From the NCBI GenBank assembly GCA_949316495.1, contig OX439001.1, positions 22,101,001-22,165,000 on the forward strand: 64,000 nt of DNA, read 5' to 3'. Shown here in pieces: positions 1 through 10,883 of the stretch. The DNA is from Amphiduros pacificus (taxonomy: Eukaryota; Annelida; Polychaeta; Phyllodocida; Hesionidae). Position numbers and translations under genes: made by a program. The notes below the pieces were generated by a model. It was not told the origin of the DNA, made no database searches, and was given only the letters and a program-made list of their open reading frames with translations. The stretch's first letter is position 1. Each line of letters begins with the position of its first letter.

Positions 1-1390
1 ATATGAGCCCATGAGGGGGTAGTCTAATATGGGCCCATGAGGGGGAGGTCTAATATAGTCCCATGAGGGGGCAGTCTAATATAGTCCCATGAGGGGGTAG
101 TCTAATATGGGCCCATGAGGGGGTAGTCTAATATGGGCCCATGAGGGGGTAGTCTAATATGGGCCCATAAGGGGGCAGTCTAATATGGTCCCATGAGGGG
201 GCAGTCTAATATGGTCCCATGAGGGGGCAGTCCTACATGGTCCCATGAGGGGGCAGTCTAACATAGTCCCATGAGGGGGCAGTCTAGTATGGTCCCATGA
301 GGGGGTAGTCTAATATGGTCCCATGAGGGGGTAGTCTAATATGGGCCCATGAGGGGGTAGTCTAATATGGGCCCATGAGGGGGCAGTCTAGTATGGTCCC
401 ATGAGGGGGTAGTCTAATATGGTCCCATGAGGGGGCAGTCTGATATAGTTCCATGAGGGGGCAGTCTAATATGGGCCCATGAGGGGGTAGTCTAATATAG
501 TCCCATGAGGGGGCAGTCTAATATGGTCCCATGAGGGGGTAGTCTAATATGGGCCCATGAGGGGGCAGTCTAATATAGTCCCATGAGGAGGCAGTCTAAT
601 ATGGGCCCATGAGGGGGTAGTCTAATATGGTCCCATGAGGGGGTAGTCTAATATGGTCCCATGATGGGGCAGTCTAAAATGGTCCCATGAGGGGGCAGGC
701 TTATATGGTCCCATGAGGGGGCAGTCTAATATAGTCCCATGAGGGGGCAGTCTAATATAGTCCCATGAGGGGGCAGTCTAATATAGTCCCATGAGGGGGT
801 AGTCTAATATGGGCCCATGATGGTGCAGTCTAATATGGTCCCATGAGGGGGTAGTCTAATATGGTCCCATGAGGGGGTAGTCTAATATAGTCCCATGAGG
901 GGGCAGTCTAATATGGTCCCATGAGGGGGTAGTCTAATATGGGCCCATGAGGGGGTAGTCTAATATGGTCCCATGAGGGGGAGGTCTAATATAGTCCCAT
1001 GAGGGGGCAGTCCAATATGGGCCCATGAGGGGGTAGTCTAATATGGGCCCATGAGGGGGTAGTCTAATATGGGCCCATGAGGGGGCAGTCTAATATAGTC
1101 CCATGAGGGGGCAGTCTAATATGGTCCCATGAGGGGGCAGTCTAATATAGTCCCATGAGGGGACAGTCTAATATAGTCCCATGAGGGGGTAGTCTAATAT
1201 GGGCCCATGAGGGGGCAGTCTAATATAGTCCCATGAGGGGGCAGTCTAATATGGGCCCATGACAGGGCAATCTTGTGTAGTCCTATGACAGAACAGACAA
1301 ATATAATCCAATGATGGGGCAGTCAAATATAGTGCCATGATGAAGCAGTGGTCCTGTGACAGGGAGCAGTCAAATGCATTACAGTTTGTC
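1..1390. repeat. 26-bp minisatellite array
   Basis: About 48 head-to-tail copies of a 26-bp unit with core ATGAGGGGG followed by TAGTCTAATAT or CAGTCTAATAT and GGGCCC, AGTCCC or GGTCCC. The array runs off the left edge. Copies are regular to about 1260 and then decay over roughly 130 bp, as expected at an array boundary. Unit classes differ mainly at three positions: T/C before AGTCTAA, G/A after AATAT, and G/T in GGGCCC. Every unit has a G5 run on the + strand. No coding potential. Confidence 0.97.
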
Positions 1391-4300
1391 CCCCGATAGG
1401 GATGCACCTGTCTGTCTTCCTTTTTCATATTCCCTATGCAGCATGTTTGCTTTATCCCATTATTCCCATTTTTCCACTGATCCAAAAGTCATTATTATCT
1501 ATCAGAACAAAAATGGTCTTAATCTTACGACTGCTTTTTCTGTATCTTACCGGGTTGTTTAGTTTGCATTCTTCATTTACAATTATTAACGAAAACTAAT
1601 AAGTTTAAAATGATTTGATTGCAGTATCATTCATTAAGATTAACAGAATGAACATTTTATTGATGAGCAAACACCCCAGAAATTCTATTACGAGACATTA
1701 ACTTGTGAGCACCTGTTTTAATTTATTCATAAATAATTGAAGTCTTATGGAGTATGACAGGACGGGGCTGAGTCAGTAACGAGATTCTGCGAGATGGTTG
1801 TGTACATGGGCGGATAGACTCATTGGTTCCCTGGGATGGCAAGCAGGAACTGTCAATGAATGGCCCAACTTTAATGTTGTGTAGTTAGAACGCCATGAAA
1901 TTCCTGCCATCTCGCATAAATCCAGTGGGCAAGAAGAAATCCATACAATGCATAGCATTAGCGAGATGTTCCCCTCGGGTGTGGCAGGCTCATCTTATTG
2001 AGTGAGTTCTGCCGAGAGTAATTGACATTGTGTACCATATGTCCATTGTATTCACTGACTATCTGCCCAAATGTGTTACAAGATCGATGGGAAATGTTCC
2101 CTGTTTTATTTGTAAATATTCCAAGTGGGCGCATTGTTTCGGCAGCGCTTTGCCCATTTGAGCTGATGTGCTATTCGTTGTTTGGTGGGACAGAATTAGC
2201 ATTAATTATAGGAAAGTTATGAGGGTGGCAATGTTTCTGTGACATTTGCCATACCAGCTTCCCATTGATGAATGAAGAGCCACAAGACATTGTCGGCTTC
2301 CATGGTGGAATGACAGTTTTTGTCTTGTCACCCCCAACGGCCCTCACTTTGTCTTTCTCTGCTCTCTGACACAAATGCATATTGAAAGTGCGCGGTCACA
2401 ATGAGAACTGGCATGGACAGCTTTTTATCACAACTGTTTGGCAATATTTCTCAATAATTGGCTACTATTGGCTGGCACTTTCAGAAATTGACATATTAAC
2501 TTTGAAATATCTGACGCAATTCTTGATGGATCTGAGTATCATTGTGGATATTACATCCCAGGGCTGTTTAGAAATTGCTCACCGCAGGGCTTCCATTCCA
2601 ATAGTTTGTGATTGGTGCTGCCCCTGTCAATGGATCAGGCACCTCGCACAGTGAGAAACACACTGGCCGGCAAGCTCATCATTCATTTACCAAACATGTT
2701 GTCACAATTAGACACCCAGGCTATAATGAAGAGAAGTGACCTCGACCGCACAATGGGGGCGTCGCCATCACTGAGCCCATGTTGGTCACCTGGTCCTGTC
2801 AAAGTAGCAAACTTCTTGTGCAATCTCCACATTGCCCCAGGATGTTGGGACACTTGCACAAATGTTACCCATCTGAGGGGCCGCTCTCCCTTACTTTTTT
2901 ATTAATGAACATTGTCATTTTGTCTTAGAAACGAGGCCGTTTACAAAAGAGCCTTTATGATATACTTTGAGGGCCAATTTTATAGATTTGCATCGCCGGG
3001 GGAGTCACCATGTAATCAAATAAAGATACACATGAAAAATTGGGACAATAAGAGACAGGAAACAGAGTGGTATCTCACACTTGTCACATCAGCACACTAG
3101 AATAGCGGCGTTGACATCCTGACGCACTCGCTCGTAAATATTGGATATTTGATAGCTCGGCACATTGCGAGCCACCCATTCAATAAGAAATAATAATTAC
3201 AAATTATTTTATACTGTTGCTCATGTAATTTGGATTCATTGGATTCAAAGTTAATGTAGCATATGGAAATGTGAATTGTGATGGAATGGAATGAGAATGC
3301 CACACAAATGGCGCTAAGATGTTAATGAAAGCTGCGAGATCAGATTGGCCACCGACCACGCAATCAAAGTTTAATAAGACAAAACAACCGATTCTGCATA
3401 AGAATGAAGAGGCATCGAGAGCCTTAATAAATCACATTTATCGCCTGTCTATTGATGAAATATTTAGACGGCAATGCATGTATGTCTTTGTTTGAGCATG
3501 TATTAGTTTGAAAAGTGGGATGCAAATTTGAGGAGAATTAACACCCCCGTTTTGATTGATAGCCTCACGATTTAATATGGGAAATTGAAAACTAATGAAT
3601 AACACTTATCATCCTTATAGACTGTCTGATAATAAAGTGAACGCTGAATTTGAGTTGAATGAAAAACTAAATATGTAGCTTCATCTATCTTAGGAGCACA
3701 TTTAATATATACCATAGTGACATGTAAACAATTTAAGTATGTAGTAGGTATACATATGTATGGAGATATATAAAAAAATCTTAGGCACAAGAAGGTGAAT
3801 CCAAAAAAATGAGCTTTTTTTCACAATGGTTTGGATTTATAGATTATTTTGAAGAAAACTACATATATTTGGATTGTGCCGAAGAGCATAAACATGAAGG
3901 ATTATCAATAAGAGAAAAATCTTTTATACTTATGATCACTTATATAATGGACATGCACATACACAACTTAAATTCAACACTTCAGAGCCAAACACCAATT
4001 TAATAACTTAATTGATTTCATGATATTTAACTATAAATCAGATAACTTTACACTTTTGAATTTGAATAAGTATTATTCTAAATAAGGTATCAAATTTTGT
4101 AACTTTTAGATGTATATTTAATAGATTTTAGGTCATTTGAAACATAGAAACCTTGATATAAGACCAGATATGAATATTTAATGACATTTTTTATTGTAAG
4201 ATCCTTGTGATTTGTCATCTGCTAAATGGTCATTAAAGATTCTAATGTTGCCAACAAATATCTGATTAGCAAGTAAGATGTCATGTGCACGTCATCCAGC

Positions 4301-4911
4301 TTAAAATCCTTGCACGCTTTTAATTTTCACAAATGAATCTAAATTGTAGCAATATATACCAGGAGGGTTTTGTTATGATTAGCTTAGAAAATATTGATAT
4401 TTGGACATTTTCATAATGCATACACCTCAGGCAGAGATGTTTTAGCTCTTTGCAATGAATTTTGAAAAATTGCCTTTGGCAGTTGTCATCAACAGTTTTC
4501 AAATAAAATGGAAACATTCAGATTTATTCCTACGACAAAATATTGATGATCAATTTGCATCCCGCTGTCGCTCATAATTGGCATAGTATTCAAATGTGAA
4601 CAATGGATGATACACTATCTGAACTAAAAATATTATGTGTCATCAAGGATCCCTGAGGGGTATAATTGAACTTTGCTGCTCCAGTGAAGAGTTAGGCGAA
4701 AGAAAAAAATCTTTTTGTTTTGAACACAAAAAGATATATTACACTGAAAAACATATTTACAGTTATCATCTTCATTATTTTAATGCACTAACATTCTCGT
4801 CATTATAGTTTACAGAAACCTTGGTGTTCAATTATCATTCTTTATTGTCTTATTATTATCAAACTGTCAAGCTATTGTTTTCAGTAAGGGCCCAGTGAAA
4901 ACCTATTCTTT
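1391..4911. other. Gene-free stretch with a CNE-like block
   Basis: I see no recognisable exon or mobile element here. Roughly 1740-3560 is less AT-biased than the flanks, free of simple repeats, and rich in varied words such as TAATTA-type and ACAAT-type motifs. That texture is typical of conserved non-coding or regulatory DNA, but conservation cannot be judged from one sequence. From about 3570 to 4900 it becomes ordinary AT-rich filler. The missing first NUP88 exon was looked for here and not found. Confidence 0.4.
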
Positions 4912-5519
4912 AGTTAGATGTATTACATAGAGCACAGTAAGGACCTCTAATATAGGTGGTTGTGCCATATAGGGCACAGTAAGGACCTCTACTTTAGATG
5001 GTTGTGCTATATAGGGCACAGTAAGGACCTCTACTTTAGGTGGTTGTGCTATATAGGGCACAGTAAGGACCTCTACTTTAGGTGGTTGTGCCATATAGGG
5101 CACAGCAAGGACCTCTACTTTAGGTTGTTGTGCTATATAGGGCACAGTAAGGACCTCTACTTTAGGTGGTTGTGTCATAGGGCACAGTAAGGACCTCTAC
5201 TTTAGATGGTTGTGCTATATAGGGCACAGTAAGGACCTCTACTATAGGTTGTTGTGCTATATAAGGCACAGTAAGGACCTCTACTTTAGGTGGTTGTGTC
5301 ATAGGGCACAGTAAGGACCTCTACTTTAGATGGTTGTGCTATATAGGGCACAGTAAGGACCTCTACTTTAGATGGTTGTGCTATATAGGGCACAGTAAGG
5401 ACCTCTACTTTAGATGGTTGTGCTATATAGCGCACAGTAAGGACCTCTCCTTTAGATGGTTGTGCTATATAGGGCACAGTAAGGACCTCTACTATAGGTT
5501 GTTGTGCTATATAGGGCAC

Positions 5520-5840
5520 GGCCACGGGCCATGGTGCAGTTGGTTAGAGCGCCAGCTTATTAGCACCAGTTCCTCTGTGGTGATCCAAAGGTCGTGGGTT
5601 TGAACCCCGGCCATGCCGGGATTGAACTCATAATACAATTTCCCACATGAGCTGAGGCCCGTGCCTAAAGGGTTAACCCGTTGTCCTTGTAAATCTGTGA
5701 CAGGGTGGGTTGTCATGTCAAGGACCTGCAACATGACAATTCAGTGAGGCAGTACTATGTCTGCTACAAGTAGGTCTCATCACAAAATGACTGAAATAAT
5801 GTTGAAAGTGATGTAAAACCCCAAACAAACAAACAAACAA
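5520..5840 (+). mobile_element. Full-length tRNA-derived SINE
   Basis: This 321-bp SINE lies inside the 42-bp array. Its head is tRNA-like with a Pol III A box (TGGTGCAGTTGGTTAGAGCG) and B box (GGGTTTGAACCCC). A body of about 200 bp of unknown origin follows, and the tail ends CCCCAAACAAACAAACAAA. Perfect 11-bp target-site duplications, ATATAGGGCAC at 5509-5519 and 5841-5851, flank it. They prove insertion after the array existed. A 5'-truncated relative lies at 32296-32469. The clean ends suggest a fairly young copy. Confidence 0.93.
5532..5608 (+). promoter_or_regulatory. Internal Pol III promoter of the SINE (A and B boxes)
   Basis: The A-box-like TGGTGCAGTTGGTTAGAGCG begins at 5532 and the B-box-like GGGTTTGAACCCC lies at 5596-5608. 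The spacing is as in a tRNA gene. The head does not fold as a clean tRNA with matched acceptor ends, so I read it as the SINE promoter and not a functional tRNA gene. Confidence 0.75.
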
Positions 5841-8513
5841 ATATAGGGCACAGTAAAGGACCTCTACTTTAGGTGGTTGTGCTATATAGGGCACAGGAAA
5901 GGACCTCTACTTTAGGTGGTTGTGCTATATAGGGCACAGGAAAGGACCTCTACTTTAGGTGGTTGTGCTATATAGGGCACAGTAAAGGACCTCTACTTTA
6001 GGTGGTTGTGCTATATAGGGCACAGTAAGGACCTCTACTATAGGTGGATGTGTTATATAGGGCACAGGAAAGGACCTCTACTTTAGGTGGTTGTGCTATA
6101 TAGGGCACAGTAAAGGACCTCTACTTCAGGTGGTTGTGCTATATAGGGCACAGTAAAGGACCTCTGCTTCAGGTGGTTGTGTCATATAGTGCATAGTAAG
6201 GACCTCTACTTTGGGTGGTTGTGCTATATAGGGCACAGTAAGGACCTCTACTTTAAGTGGTTGTGTTATATAGTGCACAGTAAGGACCTCTACTTTAGGT
6301 GGATGTGTTATATAGTGCATAGTAAGGACCTCTACTTTAGGTGGATGTGTTATATAGTGCACAGTAAGGACCTCTACTTTAGGTGGATGTGTTGTATAGT
6401 GCATAGTAAGGACCTCTACTTCAGGTGGTTGTGTCATAGGGCATAGTAAGGACCTCTACTTTGGGTGGTTGTGCTATATAGGGCACAGTAAGGACCTCTA
6501 TTTTAGATGGTTGTGCTATATAGGGCACAGTAAGGACCTCTACTATAGGTTGTTGTGCTATATAGGGCACAGTAAGGACCTCTACTTTAGGTGGTTGTGT
6601 CATAGGGCACAGTAAGGACCTCTACTTTAGATGGCTGTGCTATATAGGGCACAGTTAGGACCTCTACTTTAGGCGGTTGTGCTATATAGGGCACAGTAAG
6701 GACCTCTACTTTAGATGGTTGTGCTATATAGGGCACAGTAAGGACCTCTACTTTAGGTGGTTGTGCTATATAGGGCACAGTAAGGACCTCTACTTTAGAT
6801 GGTTGTGCTATATAGGGCACAGTAAGGACCTCTACTTTAGATGGTTGTGCTATATAGGGCACAGTAAGGACCTCTACTATAGGTTGTTGTGCTATATAGG
6901 GCACAGTAAGGACCTCTACTTTAGGTGGTTGTGTCATAGGGCACAGTAAGGACCTCTACTTTAGATGGTTGTGCTATATAGGGCACAGAAAGGACCTCTA
7001 CTTTAGGTGGTTGTGCTATATAGGGCACAGTAAGGACCTCTACTTTAGATGGTTGTGCTATATAGGGCACAGTAAGGACCTCTACTTTAGATGGTTGTGC
7101 TATATAGGGCACAGTAAAGACCTCTACTTTAGGTGGTTGTGCTATATAGGGCATAGTAAGGACCTCTACTTTAGGTGGTTGTGCTATATAGGGCACAGTA
7201 AAGGACCTCTACTTTAAGTGGTTGTGCAATATAGGGCACAGTAAGGACCTCTACTTTAGGTGGATGTGTCATATAGGGCACAGCAAGGACCTCTACTTCA
7301 GGTGGTTGTGCTATATAGGGCACAGTAAGGACCTCTACTTTAGATGGTTGTGCTATATAGGGCACAGTAAGGACCTCTACTTCAGGTGGATGTGTTGTAT
7401 AGGGCACAGTAAGGACCTCTACTTTAGGTGGTTGTGCTATATAGGGCACAGTAAAGGACCTCTACTTTAAGTGGATGTGCTATATAGTGCATAGTAAGGA
7501 CCTCTACTATAGGTGGTTGTGTTATATAGTGCACAGTAAGGACCTCTACTATAGGTGGTTGTGTTATATAGGGCACAGTAAGGACCTCTACTATAGGTGG
7601 TTGTGCTATATAGGGCACAGTAAGGACCTCTACTTTAGGTGGTTGTGTTATATAGTGCACAGTAAGGACCTCTACTTTAGATGGTTGTGCTATATAGGGC
7701 ATAGTAAGGACCTCTACTTCAGGTGGATGTGTTGTATAGGGCACAGTAAGGACCTCTACTTTAGGTGGTTGTGCTATATAGGGCACAGTAAAGGACCTCT
7801 ACTTTAAGTGGATGTGCTATATAGTGCATAGTAAGGACCTCTACTATAGGTGGTTGTGCTATATAGGGCACAGGAAAGGACCTCTACTTTAAGTGGATGT
7901 GCTATATAGTGCATAGTAAGGACCTCTACTATAGGTGGTTGTGTTATATAGTGCACAGTAAGGACCTCTACTTTAGGTGGTTGTGCTATATAGGGCACAG
8001 TAAAGGACCTCTACTTTAGGTGGTTGTGCTATATAGGGCACAGTAAAGGACCTCTACTTTAAGTGGATGTGCTATATAGTGCATAGTAAGGACCTCTACT
8101 TTAGGTGGTTGTGCTATATAGGGCAGAGTAAAGGACCTCTACTTTAAGTGGATGTGCTATATAGTGCATAGTAAGGACCTCTACTATAGGTGGTTGTGTT
8201 ATATAGTGCACAGTAAGGACCTCTACTATAGGTGGTTGTGTTATATAGGGCACAGTAAGGACCTCTACTATAGGTGGTTGTGCTATATAGGGCACAGTAA
8301 GGACCTCTACTTTAGGTGGTTGTGCTATATAGTGCACAGTAAGGACCTCTACTTTAGATGGTTGTGCTATATAGGGCATAGTAAGGACCTCTACTTTAGG
8401 TGGATGTGTTATATAGGGCACAGTAAGGACCTCTACTTTAGGTGGATGTGTTATAGGGCACAGTAAGGACCTCTACTTTAGGTGGATGTGTTATATAGAG
8501 TACAGCAAGGACC

Positions 8514-10713
8514 TTTGCAAGAAGACATTTGCATGAAGCAGTAAAAAACAATGCTGTTCAGTTTTTGTTTGTGTATGGTTCAATAAAGACTTCTACAGGT
8601 TGAGCTTTGCAGAAATTATTTCAACAGAATAAAATGTTGGTCAAAACAATTTCTAGATATCGTCAAAATTAGTATTGTAAACTCAGAGATAAAAATGAAA
8701 GAGAAACATTATACTCATTAGAACGAGTCATATATGATAAATTTCATAAAACAAAACCAAGATTAGGATGACAATATCACAGAGATGTTTGAAAGCAAAT
8801 AATGGTAAAATGATATTTTTCTTGTTAAATATAAATATACTTTTTATGCCATCAGTGTTCACCAAAGGTATTTATTTATGAAAGCAGGCCAAACGACTGC
8901 TGTACTTATTGCATTGTAATTACACACAAAAAGTAGAACTCTACTGCAAAAAATTACATTCCTTATTGCAAAATCGTCTTGTGTCCTCCCATATTTGTAA
9001 AGTGTGGCCCTTGTATAGAAAGATTAACAAGACCTATGGATGAATTGTGTGGAGGGATTTTAGGACAATGCTTTTTTATCCTCATCTCAAGAACAAAAGA
9101 AGCCTGCCACACTTGCTTTATTGTTTCTGATAGTCAATAGCTAGCATTCATGCAAACTAAGAGGTACATGCCATGATTAGAAATCTGATACTCTCCCGAT
9201 ACTTGTGTTTCTCATATTATGTCAGTAAATCACAAGATATCAAATTTTGCTCATAGTACGAACTCAAGGCATTAATAACAGAAACTTGTTGATGCTAAAA
9301 TGTCAATAATATAATGCAAGTCAATAAATTCAATATTCAAGCTGTTATTTAATCACAGAATATAAAATGTTGCTGTCACCTCAAATGCCATATTTTTTAT
9401 AGCTATAATTTTTATTTGGTAGTGAGTGGTTTACACAACTTGATGACTTTGACAATAACCTTGGAGCTCTATCAAAATGGTTGAGAAATGTAATTGTTAA
9501 GATGATTGTATCTTGCTGTGGTCTTGTAGATACTGTATGGATCAGAGTGGATTAGCAACAGATCACATTCAAATAACCTCCATTCAAACATAATAACACC
9601 AACTATGCAAGCCCAGGGTTCTCTCAGGATATCTATAAAGAGACTTTTGATGAAATGTTATATAATTTATGAGCCTTTAGCATCTTTACACTAATTTATA
9701 GGTCACCTGGATTCAATTGAACATTATTTCAATTGTCCAAATAAAACCAATTGTCCAACATCAACATTTATTTTCTCTCTCATATTAATCAAAGATCTCA
9801 TCGTATGTTTTTTTAATCTCTTTAATAGGCATGTTAATGTTGTAACATAGCAGGACTTCTCAATCATATCAGTCCCTGCCACCAAAGCTAGAAATGTGCG
9901 CACAGAATTGGGCGAAAGTCATCAGTATTCAGAAAAATCTGGCTGTCAACTCATTGGTGAAAGAATATAAATAGATTTGTTTTGTACTGCCAGTTGTACT
10001 GATTGGTTAGTATATGTGCCAGACACCTGGTTACAGTTTATGACCTAATGTTGGTCAATTCAGATTTGATGATATTTTTGTGAGCAAAGCAAGTATTTGT
10101 GACTTGGGGATTTCCAAACTATGAATGAGATCAAGAACGGGCAATGAATGCAGAGGTAGTAACTGAATACTACCTGTGTAATGCAGTGTTATATATTGGG
10201 CAAATTGCACAATTCAAATAAATATAAAACCTTCTTTTTAAGATAATTAGTGGTTGAAGAATAGAAGAATAAGAAACATAAGAATGGTAACAAATGTAGA
10301 TGTGTGATTCATTTTATAAAAAAATGCCTCACCATTTAGACACTTGAATTTTTCACCATGATGACAAATATGAGGAGAGCACCATTGGAGAAGGACATGA
10401 AAACAAAATTGTTTGTCTTCTGAGGTGTATCACATTTAACTGAGCAAGGTGATTGGCATTTGAACATGGTGTTGAACTGTTCTGAGCTGTGTGTCACCTG
10501 CTCACCCCGATGTTCTTGCTTGACTCCTGTATCATTTTCACTCAATGATATTTTGTTCTGTAACATGACCTCGCGATTTTCTATAAAGACAGAATATTTA
10601 AACTATAGCTCCTATTAAATTGCCAAAATATATTGTGTTTGAAATATGATATATGAAAATCAGTTTGTTTTGAAACTTTTTATATAGTTGTGAATGAACA
10701 CTTTTCATTGCAG
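8514..10713. other. AT-rich non-coding stretch before the first NUP88 exon seen
   Basis: No exon recognised. It contains a dispersed repeat (9844-10230) and otherwise AT-rich sequence without tandem order. It is either NUP88 intron 1 or upstream sequence, depending on where the unseen first coding exon lies. Confidence 0.5.
9844..10230 (+). repeat. Dispersed repeat family R1, copy 1
   Basis: About 390 bp, similar to 55971-56580. Shared stretches include CATATCAGTCCCTGC, GTTGTACTGATTGGTTA and TTGGTCAATTCAGATTTGAT. The second copy holds about 200 extra bases in the middle, so one copy has an insertion or the other a deletion. No coding potential or clear terminal repeats; class unknown. Confidence 0.8.
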
Positions 10714-10883
10714 AGTCTGCTGTGTACAAATGCTCCAGTGTTTGATGTGGACCGTTTACTGTTCAGCAGGACTGGTTTGTTTTTGGCACTGATTGGTCAG
10801 AAGGGAATCACAGTTGTTGAGCTTCCCCAACGATGGGGAAAACATTCTGAATTTGAAGGAGGTAAAGCAAGAATTGCTTGCAG
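10714..10883 (+). CDS. NUP88 exon A (first in window)
   Basis: Reads [20 protein letters not shown] and later [19 protein letters not shown], matching the start of the Nup88 beta-propeller. The acceptor is TTTTCATTGCAG and the donor GTGAGT. It enters in phase 0 and leaves with two bases of an Arg codon. The phase-0 entry means a preceding coding exon exists; it was not found in the window. Confidence 0.95.

Larger units (their letters stand above)
4912..8513. repeat. 42-bp minisatellite array, split by a SINE
   Basis: Around 80 copies of a 42-bp unit with core GGGCACAGTAAGGACCTCTA followed by CTTTAGGTGGTTGTGCTATATA. Some units have 43 bp (GTAAAGGA in place of GTAAGGA) or are shortened (TGTCATAGGGCA). 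Because 42 is divisible by 3, several frames stay open on both strands with a 14-residue period; these are not genes. The copies right of the SINE are more varied (TATAGTGCA, GTGGATGTG). Blocks have been duplicated as units: 7451-7735 recurs at 8128-8412 without indels. Confidence 0.97.

Noticed and set aside
1-1390. Possible CRISPR array
   Set aside because: Units are contiguous 26-mers without unique spacers, and the genome is clearly animal.
5520-5620. Possible tRNA gene
   Set aside because: A and B boxes are present, but the head is joined to a SINE body and tail with target duplications, and no clean acceptor stem can be formed.
4903-8466. Many open frames on both strands with 14-residue repeats (KVEVLTVPYIAQ and GHSKDLYFRWLC types)
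   Set aside because: The 42-bp period is a multiple of three, so several frames stay open by construction. There is no start, splice or composition support, and the units drift in frame where they have 43 bp.
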